Of a stretch of DNA of 35,697 bases, positions 8,479 to 16,934 are shown piece by piece (positions within the stretch are counted from its first letter, which is position 1; the number at the start of each line of letters is the position of its first letter). A model generated the notes under the pieces. That model was not told where the DNA came from and did not search any database. It worked only from the letters and a program-made list of their open reading frames with translations. This stretch comes from an uncultured Propionibacteriaceae bacterium (GTDB lineage Bacteria; Actinomycetota; Actinomycetes; Propionibacteriales; Propionibacteriaceae), in assembly GCA_902805915.1 (NCBI GenBank), contig CADCUO010000015.1, forward strand, positions 1-35,697, given 5' to 3'. Made by a program: the position numbers and the translations under genes.

Positions 8479-9459
8479 TCAGCTGCTCGGGGCGGCGGCG
8501 CGGAGCTTCTCCAGCAGTGGGCCCGCAGCCTGGTCGAGGAACGCCTGCTGGCCCTGGTCGCCGACCTGGACGATCGCGACGTCGGTGAAGCCTGCCTCCC
8601 AGAACGGCTGCACCGCGCTGACCACCGCATCCAGATCCGGACCGCAGGGGATGGCCTCCGCCACATCCTCGGGGCGGACGAACTGGGTGGCGCCGACGAA
8701 ACCGGCTGGAGTGGGGAGATCGGCGTTGACGGCCCAACCGCCGGCGAACCAGCGAAACTGCTCGTGAGCACGCGCCACTGCAGCGTCCGCATCCGGGTCC
8801 CAGCAGATCGGGACCTGGCCGATCTTCCGTGAGCCCGTAGAACCCTTGATCGAGTCCCACTGGCTCACAGCGTCGGAGTCTGGTTCGACGCCGACCAGGT
8901 GGTCGCCCAGCGGGGCGAACCGCTCGATCGACTTCTCGCCGGAGACGGCCAGCCCGATCGGCACCCCTTCGTCGGGCACGTCCCAGACTCGGGCTGAGTC
9001 CACTCGGAAGTAGTCGCCTTCCCAGGTGACGAGCTCGCCGGTGTGCAGCTCGCGGATGATCTGTACGGCTTCCTCCAGCATGTCTTGGCGCTGCGCCACC
9101 GGAGGCCAGCCCTCGCCGGTGATGTGCTCGTTGAGGTTCTCCCCGGACCCCAGGCCGAGCAGGAACCTGCCGTCGGAGAGCAGCTGCATCGTTGCCGACT
9201 TCTGCGCCACCACCTCCGGGTGGTATCGGATGGTCGGGCAGGTCACATAGGTCGCCAGCTCCACCCGCGAGGTGGCCTGCGCCACCGCGCCGAGCACCGA
9301 CCAGGCATAGGACGCATGGCCCTGCACGGCAAGCCACGGTGAGTAGTGGTCGCTGGACACCTCGAAGTCGAAGCCGAGCCGCTCAGCCGCGACCGCGTAT
9401 CCGACAAGATCCTTGGGGCCGCTTTGCTCGGTCATCAGGGTGTATCCGAACCTGGTCAT
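8479..9459 (-). CDS. LLM-class F420-type oxidoreductase
   Basis: This TIM-barrel luciferase-like monooxygenase is closely related in pattern to the F420-dependent glucose-6-phosphate dehydrogenase family (TIGR03557-like). Family features include FGYTLMTEQ at the N-terminus, the SSDHYSPW segment, the cofactor-loop region TYVTCPTIRYHPEVVAQ, and LGLGSGENLNEH. The 326-aa length is typical. The substrate cannot be read from the sequence, so glucose-6-phosphate specificity is not claimed. The ATG is preceded by a strong GGAGGAG ribosome site, part of which lies in a possible hairpin (see 9466-9508). It is convergent with the Nif3-like gene. Confidence 0.9.
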   Translation of the reverse strand: MTRFGYTLMTEQSGPKDLVGYAVAAERLGFDFEVSSDHYSPWLAVQGHASYAWSVLGAVAQATSRVELATYVTCPTIRYHPEVVAQKSATMQLLSDGRFLLGLGSGENLNEHITGEGWPPVAQRQDMLEEAVQIIRELHTGELVTWEGDYFRVDSARVWDVPDEGVPIGLAVSGEKSIERFAPLGDHLVGVEPDSDAVSQWDSIKGSTGSRKIGQVPICWDPDADAAVARAHEQFRWFAGGWAVNADLPTPAGFVGATQFVRPEDVAEAIPCGPDLDAVVSAVQPFWEAGFTDVAIVQVGDQGQQAFLDQAAGPLLEKLRAAAPSS

Positions 9460-9544
9460 CAGTCTCCTCCGTCGACGGGATGCTGACGGTATTCATACCC
9501 CACGGAGGCTCTGGGCATCCGCCCCAGCGCTCGCTATCTTGCGG

Positions 9545-9949
9545 CTAAGGCGTGAGGTGCAGGGTTCGGGGAGCGCGGGCCGCCTCGCCGAGCTGCTGGA
9601 TGCCCCGCACCAGACCGCCGACTATGTCGCCTGCCACGAACGACGACTGCATCGACGCCGCGGCCAGGCCGCACTCCATGTCGTTCAAGGTCCGCTTGGC
9701 CTGGGCACCACTGATGATCTCCAGGGCGCGGAAGCCGGGGTCGCACATCACCAGCACCGAGCGGTCCGGATCTGAGAGCGCGGCATGCAGTCGTGCGGCG
9801 TAGGCGCGGGAGTCCTCCTCCGACGCCCCGACATACACCGAGAACGTCAATCCCGACATCGTCTCCGCGTTGCGGATTGCCCGCTCGATCCGACTGACCT
9901 CGCTGGGACTGAAGGACCCAAGACCGTCGGCTGCATCACCAGCGGGCAC
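9545..9949 (-). CDS. DUF5130 family protein
   Basis: This 134-aa soluble-looking protein has a TPM-like pattern: an N-terminal helix (SEVSRIERAIRNAE), a strand SVYVG, the segment LVMCDPGFRALEIISG, and a C-terminal helix. It resembles Rv2474c of M. tuberculosis, a DUF5130 protein of unknown function, as I recall it. The start is GTG at 9949, five bases after GGAGG, and it overlaps the end of the upstream membrane-protein gene by 14 bp, so the two are probably co-transcribed. Related TPM domains bind or oxidise small ligands in other proteins, but no catalytic residues are evident here. Confidence 0.8.
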   Translation of the reverse strand: MPAGDAADGLGSFSPSEVSRIERAIRNAETMSGLTFSVYVGASEEDSRAYAARLHAALSDPDRSVLVMCDPGFRALEIISGAQAKRTLNDMECGLAAASMQSSFVAGDIVGGLVRGIQQLGEAARAPRTLHLTP

Positions 9950-10241
9950 TTGCGCCTCCGGTTCCAGTGTGCGACTCGCCCGATCCGGGGGCCGTAGTCC
10001 CGTCGGTGAGCTCCTGATCCTTCGGGGCGCTCCCCAACCAGACCGGGTCGGTCACCGGGGTGGGGCGACCACGCCCGGCCTTGGCCAGCGCAGACGCCTT
10101 ACACAGCAGCGCGATGATCGCGAAGGCCACAGCGGGGATCCCGATCAGCAACCCCAGACTCTGCAGCACGGTCGGGTTTGTGGCCTCGGGCCGGCCCGCT
10201 AGCGTCTCCAGTGGCACTAGCATGCTCAACAGTTCGCTCAC
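9936..10241 (-). CDS. Small single-pass membrane protein
   Basis: The ORF track extends this frame to 10430 through the tandem repeat of the opposite strand, which gives an unlikely LLDPVP repeat. A start at GTG 10241 ([12 protein letters not shown]), following AGGA, gives a sensible 101-aa protein. One clear membrane helix ([19 protein letters not shown]) follows about 35 residues and is succeeded by a basic then Thr/Gly/Ser-rich tail. I do not recognise a family. It overlaps the DUF5130 gene by 14 bp and is divergent from pyrR across about 64 bp. Confidence 0.65.
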   Translation of the reverse strand: MSELLSMLVPLETLAGRPEATNPTVLQSLGLLIGIPAVAFAIIALLCKASALAKAGRGRPTPVTDPVWLGSAPKDQELTDGTTAPGSGESHTGTGGASARW

Positions 10242-10305
10242 GGGTCCTACGTTAGCCGAACCGGCCCGAACGCCAGCCTCCGGAACGTCGACCGAGGGAG
10301 AGTCA

Positions 10306-11049
10306 GTGTCCAACAGCGGTACGGGGTCCAACAGCGGTACGGGGTCCAACAGCGGTACGGGGTCCAACAGCGGTACGGGGTCCAACAGCGGTACGGGGTC
10401 CAACAGCGGTACGGGGCCCGACAGCGGCACGGGGGCACCGCGCGTTGTGATGGATGCCGACCAGATCGCCCGGGCATGCGCCCGAATGGCTCATCAGGTC
10501 CTCGAGGCCAACCGGGGCGCCGCCGGCCTGGTGCTGCTCGGCATCCCGACTCGAGGGGTACACCTGGCATCCCGGCTCGCCGCTGCGATGGCCCAGGTAG
10601 AGGGCGAGAGAATCCCGGTCGGGTCCCTGGACATCACCTTGTACCGCGACGACTTGCGCCGTAACCCGACGCGGCCGGTCGGCCACACCTATCTCCCGGT
10701 CCCGGTGGACGACGCCGTCGTGGTGCTGGTGGACGACGTACTATTCTCCGGGCGTACGGTCCGAGCCGCCCTGGACGCCCTCGGCGACATCGGACGGCCA
10801 CGGGCCGTCCGGTTGGCGGTACTGGTCGACCGCGGGCACCGTCAGCTGCCGATCAGGGCCGACCACGTCGGCAAGAACCTGCCGACCGCTGCCAGCGAGC
10901 GGGTGAGCGTACGGCTGGAGGAGTCAGACGGAGTGAACGAAGTGACGATCGCCCGACCGAGCGATGCCGACGGCGCCACCCCGAGCTCGTTCCCGAGTGA
11001 GCGAACCGCGGACGCAGACGGAGCAGCGGCACCCGGAGAGGACCGCTGA
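10306..11049 (+). CDS. pyrR: PyrR, pyrimidine operon regulator / uracil phosphoribosyltransferase
   Basis: PyrR senses UMP and controls pyr gene expression through the mRNA, and has uracil phosphoribosyltransferase activity. The body shows [15 protein letters not shown], the [11 protein letters not shown] segment, and the PRPP-binding motif [18 protein letters not shown] place the start at GTG 10306, which follows GAGGGAG at good spacing. That choice puts seven SNSGTG-type hexapeptide repeats at the N-terminus before the normal PyrR core. If translation instead starts at ATG 10450, the repeat is leader DNA. A 40-residue Ser/Asp/Ala-rich tail follows the core. The stop overlaps the pyrB start by one base. 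Confidence 0.92.
   Translation: MSNSGTGSNSGTGSNSGTGSNSGTGSNSGTGSNSGTGPDSGTGAPRVVMDADQIARACARMAHQVLEANRGAAGLVLLGIPTRGVHLASRLAAAMAQVEGERIPVGSLDITLYRDDLRRNPTRPVGHTYLPVPVDDAVVVLVDDVLFSGRTVRAALDALGDIGRPRAVRLAVLVDRGHRQLPIRADHVGKNLPTAASERVSVRLEESDGVNEVTIARPSDADGATPSSFPSERTADADGAAAPGEDR
10309..10434 (+). repeat. 18-bp tandem repeat, six perfect copies plus one diverged copy
   Basis: The unit tccaacagcggtacgggg occurs six times in a row without change from 10309 to 10416, followed by a seventh unit with three substitutions (10417-10434). Eighteen bases keep the reading frame, and in the pyrR frame each unit encodes Ser-Asn-Ser-Gly-Thr-Gly. The near-perfect DNA identity suggests recent slippage expansion. 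There are no spacers, so it is not a CRISPR array. Confidence 0.97.
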
Positions 11050-12041
11050 TGCGTCATCTGCTGTCCGCGGCTGATCTCAGCCTCAGCGAGATCACCGAGA
11101 TCCTGGATCTGGCCGAGGAGATGTCCACGGTGCAGGACCGGCCGGTCAAGAAACTCCCAGCGCTGCGCGGTCGGACCGTGGTGAACCTGTTCTTCGAGGA
11201 CTCCACCCGGACCCGGTCCTCCTTCGAGATCGCAGGGAAGTGGCTGTCGGCGGACGTTATCAACGTCAGCGCCAAAGGGTCCTCGATGTCCAAGGGAGAG
11301 TCGCTGCGCGACACCGTACTGACGGTGGCGGCCATGGGCGTGGATGCCCTGGTGATCCGACACCATGCCTCCGGGGCGCCCTGGCAGGCGTCCCATTGGA
11401 TCGACGCCCACGTGTTGAACGCCGGCGACGGAACCCACGAGCACCCGACCCAGGCGCTGCTCGACGCCTTCACACTGCGTCGCCACTTCCGGTCGGCAGA
11501 CCCGTCGTCGGCAGAGCGCAACGGTCAGGCGAGTGACTTCACCGGGAAGACGATCGCCATCGTCGGTGACCTCACCCACTCCCGCGTCGCCCGCAGCAAC
11601 GTGCTGCTGCTGCAGACGCTGGGAGCAGAGGTGGTGCTGGTGGCGCCACCCACCCTGATGCCGTCTGGGGTCGACTCCTGGCCCGCCGCCAACACCACCG
11701 ACTTTGATGAGGTGCTGGGAGCCTGCGACGCCGTCATGATGTTGCGGGTCCAGCGGGAACGGATGTCGGGGGGTTACTTCCCCAGCGCCCGCGAGTACAC
11801 CATCGGGTACGGGCTGACCCGCGCCCGGCTTGGAGCGCTTCGCCCCGGCGCAGCGATCTGCCACCCGGGCCCGATGAACCGAGGGCTGGAGATCTCCGCC
11901 GATGCGGCTGACGCCGCCAACTCCTTGATCTTGGACCAGGTCGCGGCTGGCGTCTCAATCCGGATGAGTGTGCTCTACCAGATCCTCGGCGGGGCGGAAG
12001 AGTCCGTTGCCTCGCCCGTACGAGAGGCCGCAGTTCGATGA
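11049..12041 (+). CDS. pyrB: Aspartate carbamoyltransferase catalytic subunit
   Basis: This enzyme makes carbamoyl aspartate from carbamoyl phosphate and aspartate, the first committed step of pyrimidine synthesis. The carbamoyl-phosphate site is [14 protein letters not shown] near residues 50-65. The [15 protein letters not shown] segment and the C-terminal [11 protein letters not shown] (aspartate-domain) segment are intact. The 330-aa length is slightly above the usual 310, mostly in loops. ATG overlaps the pyrR TGA by one base, and the stop overlaps pyrC as ATGA, so pyrR-pyrB-pyrC is one coupled unit. No pyrI regulatory chain is seen. Confidence 0.98.
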   Translation: MRHLLSAADLSLSEITEILDLAEEMSTVQDRPVKKLPALRGRTVVNLFFEDSTRTRSSFEIAGKWLSADVINVSAKGSSMSKGESLRDTVLTVAAMGVDALVIRHHASGAPWQASHWIDAHVLNAGDGTHEHPTQALLDAFTLRRHFRSADPSSAERNGQASDFTGKTIAIVGDLTHSRVARSNVLLLQTLGAEVVLVAPPTLMPSGVDSWPAANTTDFDEVLGACDAVMMLRVQRERMSGGYFPSAREYTIGYGLTRARLGALRPGAAICHPGPMNRGLEISADAADAANSLILDQVAAGVSIRMSVLYQILGGAEESVASPVREAAVR

Positions 12042-13309
12042 ACGACGTACTGATCACCGGAGCCGACCTCGCCGGGCAGGGCCGCGCCGACCTGCTGATC
12101 CGAGACGGACGCCTGGTGGACCCGGCCGACGCAGGAGTCGACGTGGAGCGGATGGACGCAGACGGGCTGATCGCCCTGCCCGGACTGGTCGACCTGCACA
12201 CCCACCTCCGCGAACCCGGCCGGGAGGACGCCGAGACCCATGACAGCGGAACCCGGGCCGCTGCCCGCGGCGGTTTCACCGCGGTGCTGGCCATGGCCAA
12301 CACAACCCCGGTCACCGACACCGCCGAGGCAGCCCTGCACATCGCAGCGCTGGGCCGACAGGCCGGGCACGCCCAGGTGATACCGGTCGGCGCGGTGACC
12401 AAAGGGCTGGACGGTGCCGAGCTTGCGGAGCTGGGTCTGATGGCGCGGTCGGCGGTCCAGGTACGGGTGTTCTCCGACGATGGGCACTGCATCTCCGACG
12501 CCGGACTGATGCGGCGCGCGCTGGAGTACATCCGCGCCTTCGACGGTGTCATCGCCCAGCACGCGCAGGACCCGCGGCTTGCCGGCGCGCACGCCTGCTG
12601 CCACGAGGGTGAGGTTTCCGGCCGACTCGGACTGCCCGGATGGCCCCCGGCGGCTGAGTCGACCATCGTTGCCCGAGACGTGCAGCTCGCGGCTCTGACC
12701 GGTTCCCGGGTGCACGTCTGCCACGTCTCCACCGCGGAGACGGTGGACGTGCTGCGGTGGGCCAAGGCCCGCGGAGTCAAGATCACCGCCGAGGTGACAC
12801 CGCACCACCTGCTGCTGACCACCGATGAGGTCCTCGGCTACGACCCCACCTTCAAGGTGAACCCGCCGCTTCGTCCCGAGGAGCATGTTCGGGCGCTTCA
12901 GGACGGGCTGGCCGACGGCACCATCGACGCCGTCGCCACCGACCACGCACCGCACGCCCGGCATGACAAGCAGCACGCCTTCGCTGAGGCAGCGTTCGGG
13001 ATGGTCGGGCTGGAGTCTGCGCTGGCCGTTGTGGTCGAGACCATGGTGGATACCGGTCGACTGTCGTGGAGCGGGGTGGCGCAGCGCACTTCTGTGGTAC
13101 CGGCAAGGATTGCCCGCCTGTCCGGACAAGGGCGGCCCTTGTCGGTCGGCGAACCGGCGAATGTGACACTGGTGGATCCGACTGCCCGAGCGGTGGTGGA
13201 CGCAGACAACACCGCGTCACTCTCCCGCAACAACCCCTGGCACGGTCGAGAGCTGCCCGACCCGGTGGTAGCGACGTTCTGGGCGGGACGCCAGACGTAC
13301 CGGCGTTAA
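12038..13309 (+). CDS. pyrC: Dihydroorotase
   Basis: This enzyme cyclises carbamoyl aspartate to dihydroorotate. It is a type I amidohydrolase of 423 aa with the metal site [10 protein letters not shown] near residue 50, the HVCHVSTAE segment, [10 protein letters not shown], and the catalytic [11 protein letters not shown] motif near residue 305. The start ATG overlaps the pyrB stop. Downstream is a 62-bp gap containing a palindrome and then an unrelated mscS-type gene, so carAB, pyrD and pyrF, often next in actinobacteria, are not adjacent here. Confidence 0.97.
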   Translation: MNDVLITGADLAGQGRADLLIRDGRLVDPADAGVDVERMDADGLIALPGLVDLHTHLREPGREDAETHDSGTRAAARGGFTAVLAMANTTPVTDTAEAALHIAALGRQAGHAQVIPVGAVTKGLDGAELAELGLMARSAVQVRVFSDDGHCISDAGLMRRALEYIRAFDGVIAQHAQDPRLAGAHACCHEGEVSGRLGLPGWPPAAESTIVARDVQLAALTGSRVHVCHVSTAETVDVLRWAKARGVKITAEVTPHHLLLTTDEVLGYDPTFKVNPPLRPEEHVRALQDGLADGTIDAVATDHAPHARHDKQHAFAEAAFGMVGLESALAVVVETMVDTGRLSWSGVAQRTSVVPARIARLSGQGRPLSVGEPANVTLVDPTARAVVDADNTASLSRNNPWHGRELPDPVVATFWAGRQTYRR

Positions 13310-13334
13310 CGTCAAGGGGGCGTCGGCGGACGTT

Positions 13335-13348
13335 CGGCTGATCAGCCG
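13335..13348. promoter_or_regulatory. 14-bp perfect palindrome between pyrC and mscS
   Basis: The sequence cggctgatcagccg is its own reverse complement. It sits 26 bp after the pyrC stop and 24 bp before the mscS-like start. It could be an operator for the channel gene or a weak terminator stem for the pyr operon; there is no T-run after it. Confidence 0.35.
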
Positions 13349-13371
13349 GGCCGGCTCGCTACGCTGGCGCG

Positions 13372-13998
13372 ATGCCTGCCTGGTTCCCGAGCAACGTCGC
13401 CGAAGCGGTGCTGTTCCCACCACTTCGGATCCTGTTCCTGATCGTGATGGCGTCGGTGGTCCGGTATCTGCTGCATCGGCTGATCGACAAGATGGTGCGG
13501 CGGGCGATCGACCGACAACCCAACCCTCGCTTCCGCGCCGCCACCATCCTCGCCGCCGCCACCAGCCTCCCGCGCGAGCGCCGTGAACAGCGGATCGCGG
13601 CGCTGGGCTCGCTGGCACGCAGCGTCATCACCGTGGTCTTGATCCTCGCCACCGTTGTCATGGTCCTGGCGGAGATGGGGTTCAACGTCTCCACCATCAT
13701 CGCCGGTACCTCCATCTTGGGCGTGACGATTGCATTCGGCCTGCAGAACGTGGTGAAGGACTTCATCTCCGGGGTGTTCATGCTGATCGAGGACCAGATC
13801 GGCGTGGGCGACTTCGTCGACATGGAGAGGGCGTCCGGAACCGTCGAGGAGGTGGGCCTGCGGGTCACCCAGCTCCGCGACGACAACGGCACCATCTGGT
13901 ACGTACGCAACGGAGAGATCCTCCGCGTCGGCAACTTCAGCCAAGGCGGGCCCGGACGGCCCCCGGAACCTGACGACGACCCAGTCCCGTCGGAGTGA
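13372..13998 (+). CDS. Short MscS-family mechanosensitive channel
   Basis: This membrane protein is predicted to release solutes on hypo-osmotic shock. The first helix (AVLFPPLRILFLIVMASVV) is followed by a basic loop, a second helix (SVITVVLILATVVMVLAEM), and the pore-lining TM3 region (ILGVTIAFGLQNVVKDFISGVF). The beta domain (EDQIGVGDFVD to IWYVRNGEIL) then ends in an acidic, proline-rich tail. At 208 aa it lacks the C-terminal alpha/beta vestibule portion of classical MscS (about 286 aa). The family assignment is firm; gating properties are unknown. Confidence 0.92.
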   Translation: MPAWFPSNVAEAVLFPPLRILFLIVMASVVRYLLHRLIDKMVRRAIDRQPNPRFRAATILAAATSLPRERREQRIAALGSLARSVITVVLILATVVMVLAEMGFNVSTIIAGTSILGVTIAFGLQNVVKDFISGVFMLIEDQIGVGDFVDMERASGTVEEVGLRVTQLRDDNGTIWYVRNGEILRVGNFSQGGPGRPPEPDDDPVPSE

Positions 13999-14043
13999 CC
14001 GGGCTACGCCGCTCGATGGGACCGGGTCAGCCGTAGATGAGCC

Positions 14044-14475
14044 CTAGTCGACCAGGGTGGCTTCCAGGGTGATGGTGGTGCCAGTCAGAGCCTGGCTCAC
14101 CGGGCAGTTCTTCTTGGCGTCCTGGGCTGCCTCCTCGAACTGCTCCGCGCTCAGCCCCTCAACAGCGGCCTTGACGGTCAGCTTGACGCCGGTGATGCCC
14201 TTGCCGGGCTGGAACGTCACATCAGCAGTGGTGTCGACGGTGGTGGGTGGGGTGCCGGCTTGGGCCAGGGCATGCGAGAGAGACATCGAAAAGCAGGTGG
14301 AGTGAGCGGCGGCAATCAGCTCCTCCGGGCTGGTCTTGCCGTTCGGCTCCTGCTCGGTGCGAGCGGGCCAAGTGACGTCGAAGGTGCCCAGCCCGGATGA
14401 GGCCAGGTCGACAGTGCCGGCGCCCTCCATCAGCGAGCCCTTCCAGTGTGCGTTGGCGGTGCGGGTTGCAGCCAT
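14044..14475 (-). CDS. OsmC/Ohr family peroxidase
   Basis: This is a thiol-dependent peroxidase that reduces organic hydroperoxides. The two active-site cysteines are visible: Cys61 in AAAHSTCFSMSLSHAL and Cys124 in KKNCPVSQAL, with the EELIAAAHS helix typical of OsmC. The start is ATG at 14475 (MAATRTANAHWKG), six bases after GAGGAG; the upstream 71 residues in the track are arginine-rich and not part of the family. The length of 143 aa is normal. It diverges from the truncated haemoglobin gene across 98 bp, a pairing that makes sense for redox stress. Confidence 0.93.
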   Translation of the reverse strand: MAATRTANAHWKGSLMEGAGTVDLASSGLGTFDVTWPARTEQEPNGKTSPEELIAAAHSTCFSMSLSHALAQAGTPPTTVDTTADVTFQPGKGITGVKLTVKAAVEGLSAEQFEEAAQDAKKNCPVSQALTGTTITLEATLVD

Positions 14476-14573
14476 GAACAACTCCTCAGGTGTCGGATTC
14501 GAAACGGTGTTGCAGGCGGTGGATGCGTCCACCGGATCCCTATCCTGCCAGGGCCGCTCCAGGGTGAGGGACA

Positions 14574-15008
14574 ATGGGGGTGATGTCCACTCCCGTACCC
14601 CCACAGACGTTGTACGACGCCGTCGGCGGCCACGAGACCTTCGTTGCCCTGGTGAAGCGCTTCTACGAGGGAGTCGCCGGCGACCCACCGCTGCGTGCTC
14701 TCTACCCCGAGGATGACCTCGGGCCGGCGGAGGTGCGGTTCCGCATGTTCCTCGAGCAGTACTGGGGCGGGCCCACCACCTACAGCGAGCAACGCGGCCA
14801 CCCGCGGCTGCGGATGCGGCACGGCCCCTTCCTGGTCACGCCGGTTGCCCGCGACCGGTGGTTGAAGCACATGCGCGACGCGATCGATTCGCTGCATCTG
14901 GCTCCGGCCCACGAGGCGGAGCTGTGGTCGTACATGGAGCGTGCCGCCCACTCGATGGTCAACTCCCTGGACGAGAACCCGCGCCCGGTGACCGGTTTCC
15001 AGCTCTGA
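14574..15008 (+). CDS. glbO: Group II truncated haemoglobin (trHbO)
   Basis: This is a cytosolic oxygen/NO-binding haem protein with a 2-on-2 globin fold. Diagnostic segments are [60 protein letters not shown], which includes the proximal His in RMRHGPF, and DRWLKHM with the group II Trp. It is close to M. tuberculosis GlbO (Rv2470) as I recall it, which lies in the same pepN neighbourhood. Two ATG codons, at 14574 and 14583, are possible starts; both have short spacing to purine-rich sequence. The C-terminus carries a modest extra tail. Confidence 0.95.
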   Translation: MGVMSTPVPPQTLYDAVGGHETFVALVKRFYEGVAGDPPLRALYPEDDLGPAEVRFRMFLEQYWGGPTTYSEQRGHPRLRMRHGPFLVTPVARDRWLKHMRDAIDSLHLAPAHEAELWSYMERAAHSMVNSLDENPRPVTGFQL

Positions 15009-15026
15009 CGGCAGGTGAGCGCCTAG

Positions 15027-15063
15027 GCCGTTGCGTCAGTCGACGCACATCAGCCGTTGCGTC
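15027..15063. promoter_or_regulatory. Direct repeat with internal hairpin before the GH3 gene
   Basis: gccgttgcgtc occurs at 15027-15037 and again at 15053-15063. Between and overlapping them is an inverted repeat tgcgtc-agtc-gacgca (15032-15047). The site lies between glbO and the glycosidase start, so it may be an operator or a weak terminator of glbO. Confidence 0.35.
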
Positions 15064-15092
15064 CCGGCTCAGGTGAGTGGGAGGCTCCAACG

Positions 15093-16934
15093 GTGAAGCC
15101 CCAGACCAAGACCAGCCCAGACGGCATCGAGTACCGCGACCTCAACGGCAACGGCGTCCTAGACCCGTACGAGAACCCCACCCTCCCGGTCGAGGCGCGG
15201 GTGTTGGACCTGGTCGGCCGGCTCTCACTGGAGGAGAAGGCGGGGCTGCTGTTCCATCCGATCATCGAGGCCGGTACGGACGGCTCCGTGGTGGAGACGC
15301 CGGGCCGGATCAGCTTGCTGCCGACGTCGACTGTGGTGCTGGGCAAGCTGCTCAACCACTTCAACGTGCATGCACTCGGAGACCCCACGGCCGCGGCGCG
15401 ATGGCACAACGCCGTCCAGGCGCTAGCAGAGCAGACGCCGCACGGCATCCCGGTGACCATCTCCTCCGACCCCCGGCACAGCTTCAACGACAACCCCGGC
15501 GCCTCCTTCGCGGCCGGGTCCTTCTCCCAATGGCCCGAACCGATCGGGCTCGGCGCGATTGGTGACGCCGAGCTGGTACGGCTGCACGCCGACGCCACCC
15601 GGGAGGAGTACACCGCAGTCGGGATTAGGGCGGCGCTGCACCCGACGGCGGACCTGGCGACCGAACCCCGCTGGGGTCGTCAGTTCGCAACCTTCGGACA
15701 AGACAGCGACCTGGTCACGCGGCTGGTTGATGCCTTTCTGCAGGGACTGCAGGGCGCCGAGCTGGGAGCCACCAGCGTTGCAGCCACCACCAAGCACTTC
15801 CCTGGTGGCGGTCCGCAGAAGGACGGGGAGGACCCGCACTTTCCCTATGGTCGCGAGCAGACCTACACCGGCGGCGGGTTCGACGACCATCTGAAGCCGT
15901 TCGTCCGTGCCATCGCCCGTGGCACCAGCGCGATCATGCCGTACTACGGGATGCCGGTGGGCCTTTACCTCGATGGCGAGCCCATCGAGCAGGTCGGGTT
16001 CAGCTACAACAAGCAGATCATCACCGGCCTGCTCCGCGAGAAGCTCGGTTACGACGGTGTGGTGTTGACTGACTGGTCACTGTTGACCGACACGGTGGCA
16101 GGTGACCTCGGCCTGCCTGCCCGCGCCTGGGGGGTGGAGGACCTGGACCGGCTGCGCCGGCTGGAGAAGCTGCTGGCTGCCGGGGTGGACCAGCTCGGCG
16201 GCGAGGAGTGCCCGGAACTGGTGGTCGACCTTGTCTCCAGCGGAGCGGTGCCGATGGAACGGATCGACGAGTCGGTACGCCGCCTGCTGCGGGTCAAGTA
16301 TCAGCTCGGGCTGTTTGACAACCCATATGTCGACGAAGAGGCGGCCGCCGTAGTCGTCGGTCGCTCCGAGTTTGTCCGGGCTGGGCATCGGGCTCAGGCC
16401 GAGTCGGTGACTGTGCTGGTCAACTCCGAGGGCCGAGATGGCCCGGTGCTGCCGCTGCGCGCGGGAGTCTCCCTCTTCGTCGAAGGCGTTGACCGGGATA
16501 TAGCAGCTCAGTTCGCCACCGTGGTGGACGACCCGGCTGAGGCGGACCTGGCCCTGGTCCGGGTCCGGGCACCGTACGAGGAGCGCAACAGCTACTTCCT
16601 GGAGCAGTGGTTCCACGCCGGTTCGCTGGAGTTCCCCGCCGGGGTGATTCGGCGGCTCGGCAAGATCGCCGAACAGACGCCGCTGCTGGTTGACGTCACC
16701 TTGGAGCGGCCTGCCATCTTGGCCCCGATCACTGAGATCGCGGCCGGTCTGGTGGCCAGCTACGGCGCCTCTGAACGGGCCCTGCTGGAGGCTTTGACCA
16801 ACCGGATCAGCCCGCGCGGCAGGTTGCCGTTTGAGATACCACGGTCAATGGGGGCCGTCGTCGTGTCCAGACCAGATGTCGCCTCCGACACCGTGGACCC
16901 GCTCTTCGAGGTCGGTCATCGAGTAACGATCTAG
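15093..16934 (+). CDS. Glycoside hydrolase family 3 (beta-glucosidase-like)
   Basis: This is a predicted retaining glycosidase acting on small beta-linked sugars. The N-terminal barrel carries KHFPGGGPQKDGEDPHFPYG and the nucleophile region GYDGVVLTDW (Asp about 327). The C-terminal alpha/beta sandwich domain is present, and the 613-aa length is typical. The N-terminal segment YRDLNGNGVLDPYENP occurs in several GH3 enzymes. I chose GTG 15093 because GGGAGG precedes it; the track uses an upstream TTG. There is no signal peptide, so the enzyme should be cytoplasmic. Its stop TAG overlaps the stop of the convergent dehydrogenase gene. The substrate is not readable from the sequence. Confidence 0.92.
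   Translation: MKPQTKTSPDGIEYRDLNGNGVLDPYENPTLPVEARVLDLVGRLSLEEKAGLLFHPIIEAGTDGSVVETPGRISLLPTSTVVLGKLLNHFNVHALGDPTAAARWHNAVQALAEQTPHGIPVTISSDPRHSFNDNPGASFAAGSFSQWPEPIGLGAIGDAELVRLHADATREEYTAVGIRAALHPTADLATEPRWGRQFATFGQDSDLVTRLVDAFLQGLQGAELGATSVAATTKHFPGGGPQKDGEDPHFPYGREQTYTGGGFDDHLKPFVRAIARGTSAIMPYYGMPVGLYLDGEPIEQVGFSYNKQIITGLLREKLGYDGVVLTDWSLLTDTVAGDLGLPARAWGVEDLDRLRRLEKLLAAGVDQLGGEECPELVVDLVSSGAVPMERIDESVRRLLRVKYQLGLFDNPYVDEEAAAVVVGRSEFVRAGHRAQAESVTVLVNSEGRDGPVLPLRAGVSLFVEGVDRDIAAQFATVVDDPAEADLALVRVRAPYEERNSYFLEQWFHAGSLEFPAGVIRRLGKIAEQTPLLVDVTLERPAILAPITEIAAGLVASYGASERALLEALTNRISPRGRLPFEIPRSMGAVVVSRPDVASDTVDPLFEVGHRVTI

Noticed and set aside
9936-10430. 164-aa minus ORF with LLDPVP repeats
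   Set aside because: The repeat part is the antisense reading of the pyrR tandem repeat; the internal GTG at 10241 gives a better protein.
10309-10434. Tandem repeat as CRISPR
   Set aside because: Units are contiguous without spacers and keep the pyrR frame.
10842-12822. Long minus-strand ORFs opposite pyrB and pyrC
   Set aside because: Antisense to strongly conserved enzymes and of shadow-like composition.
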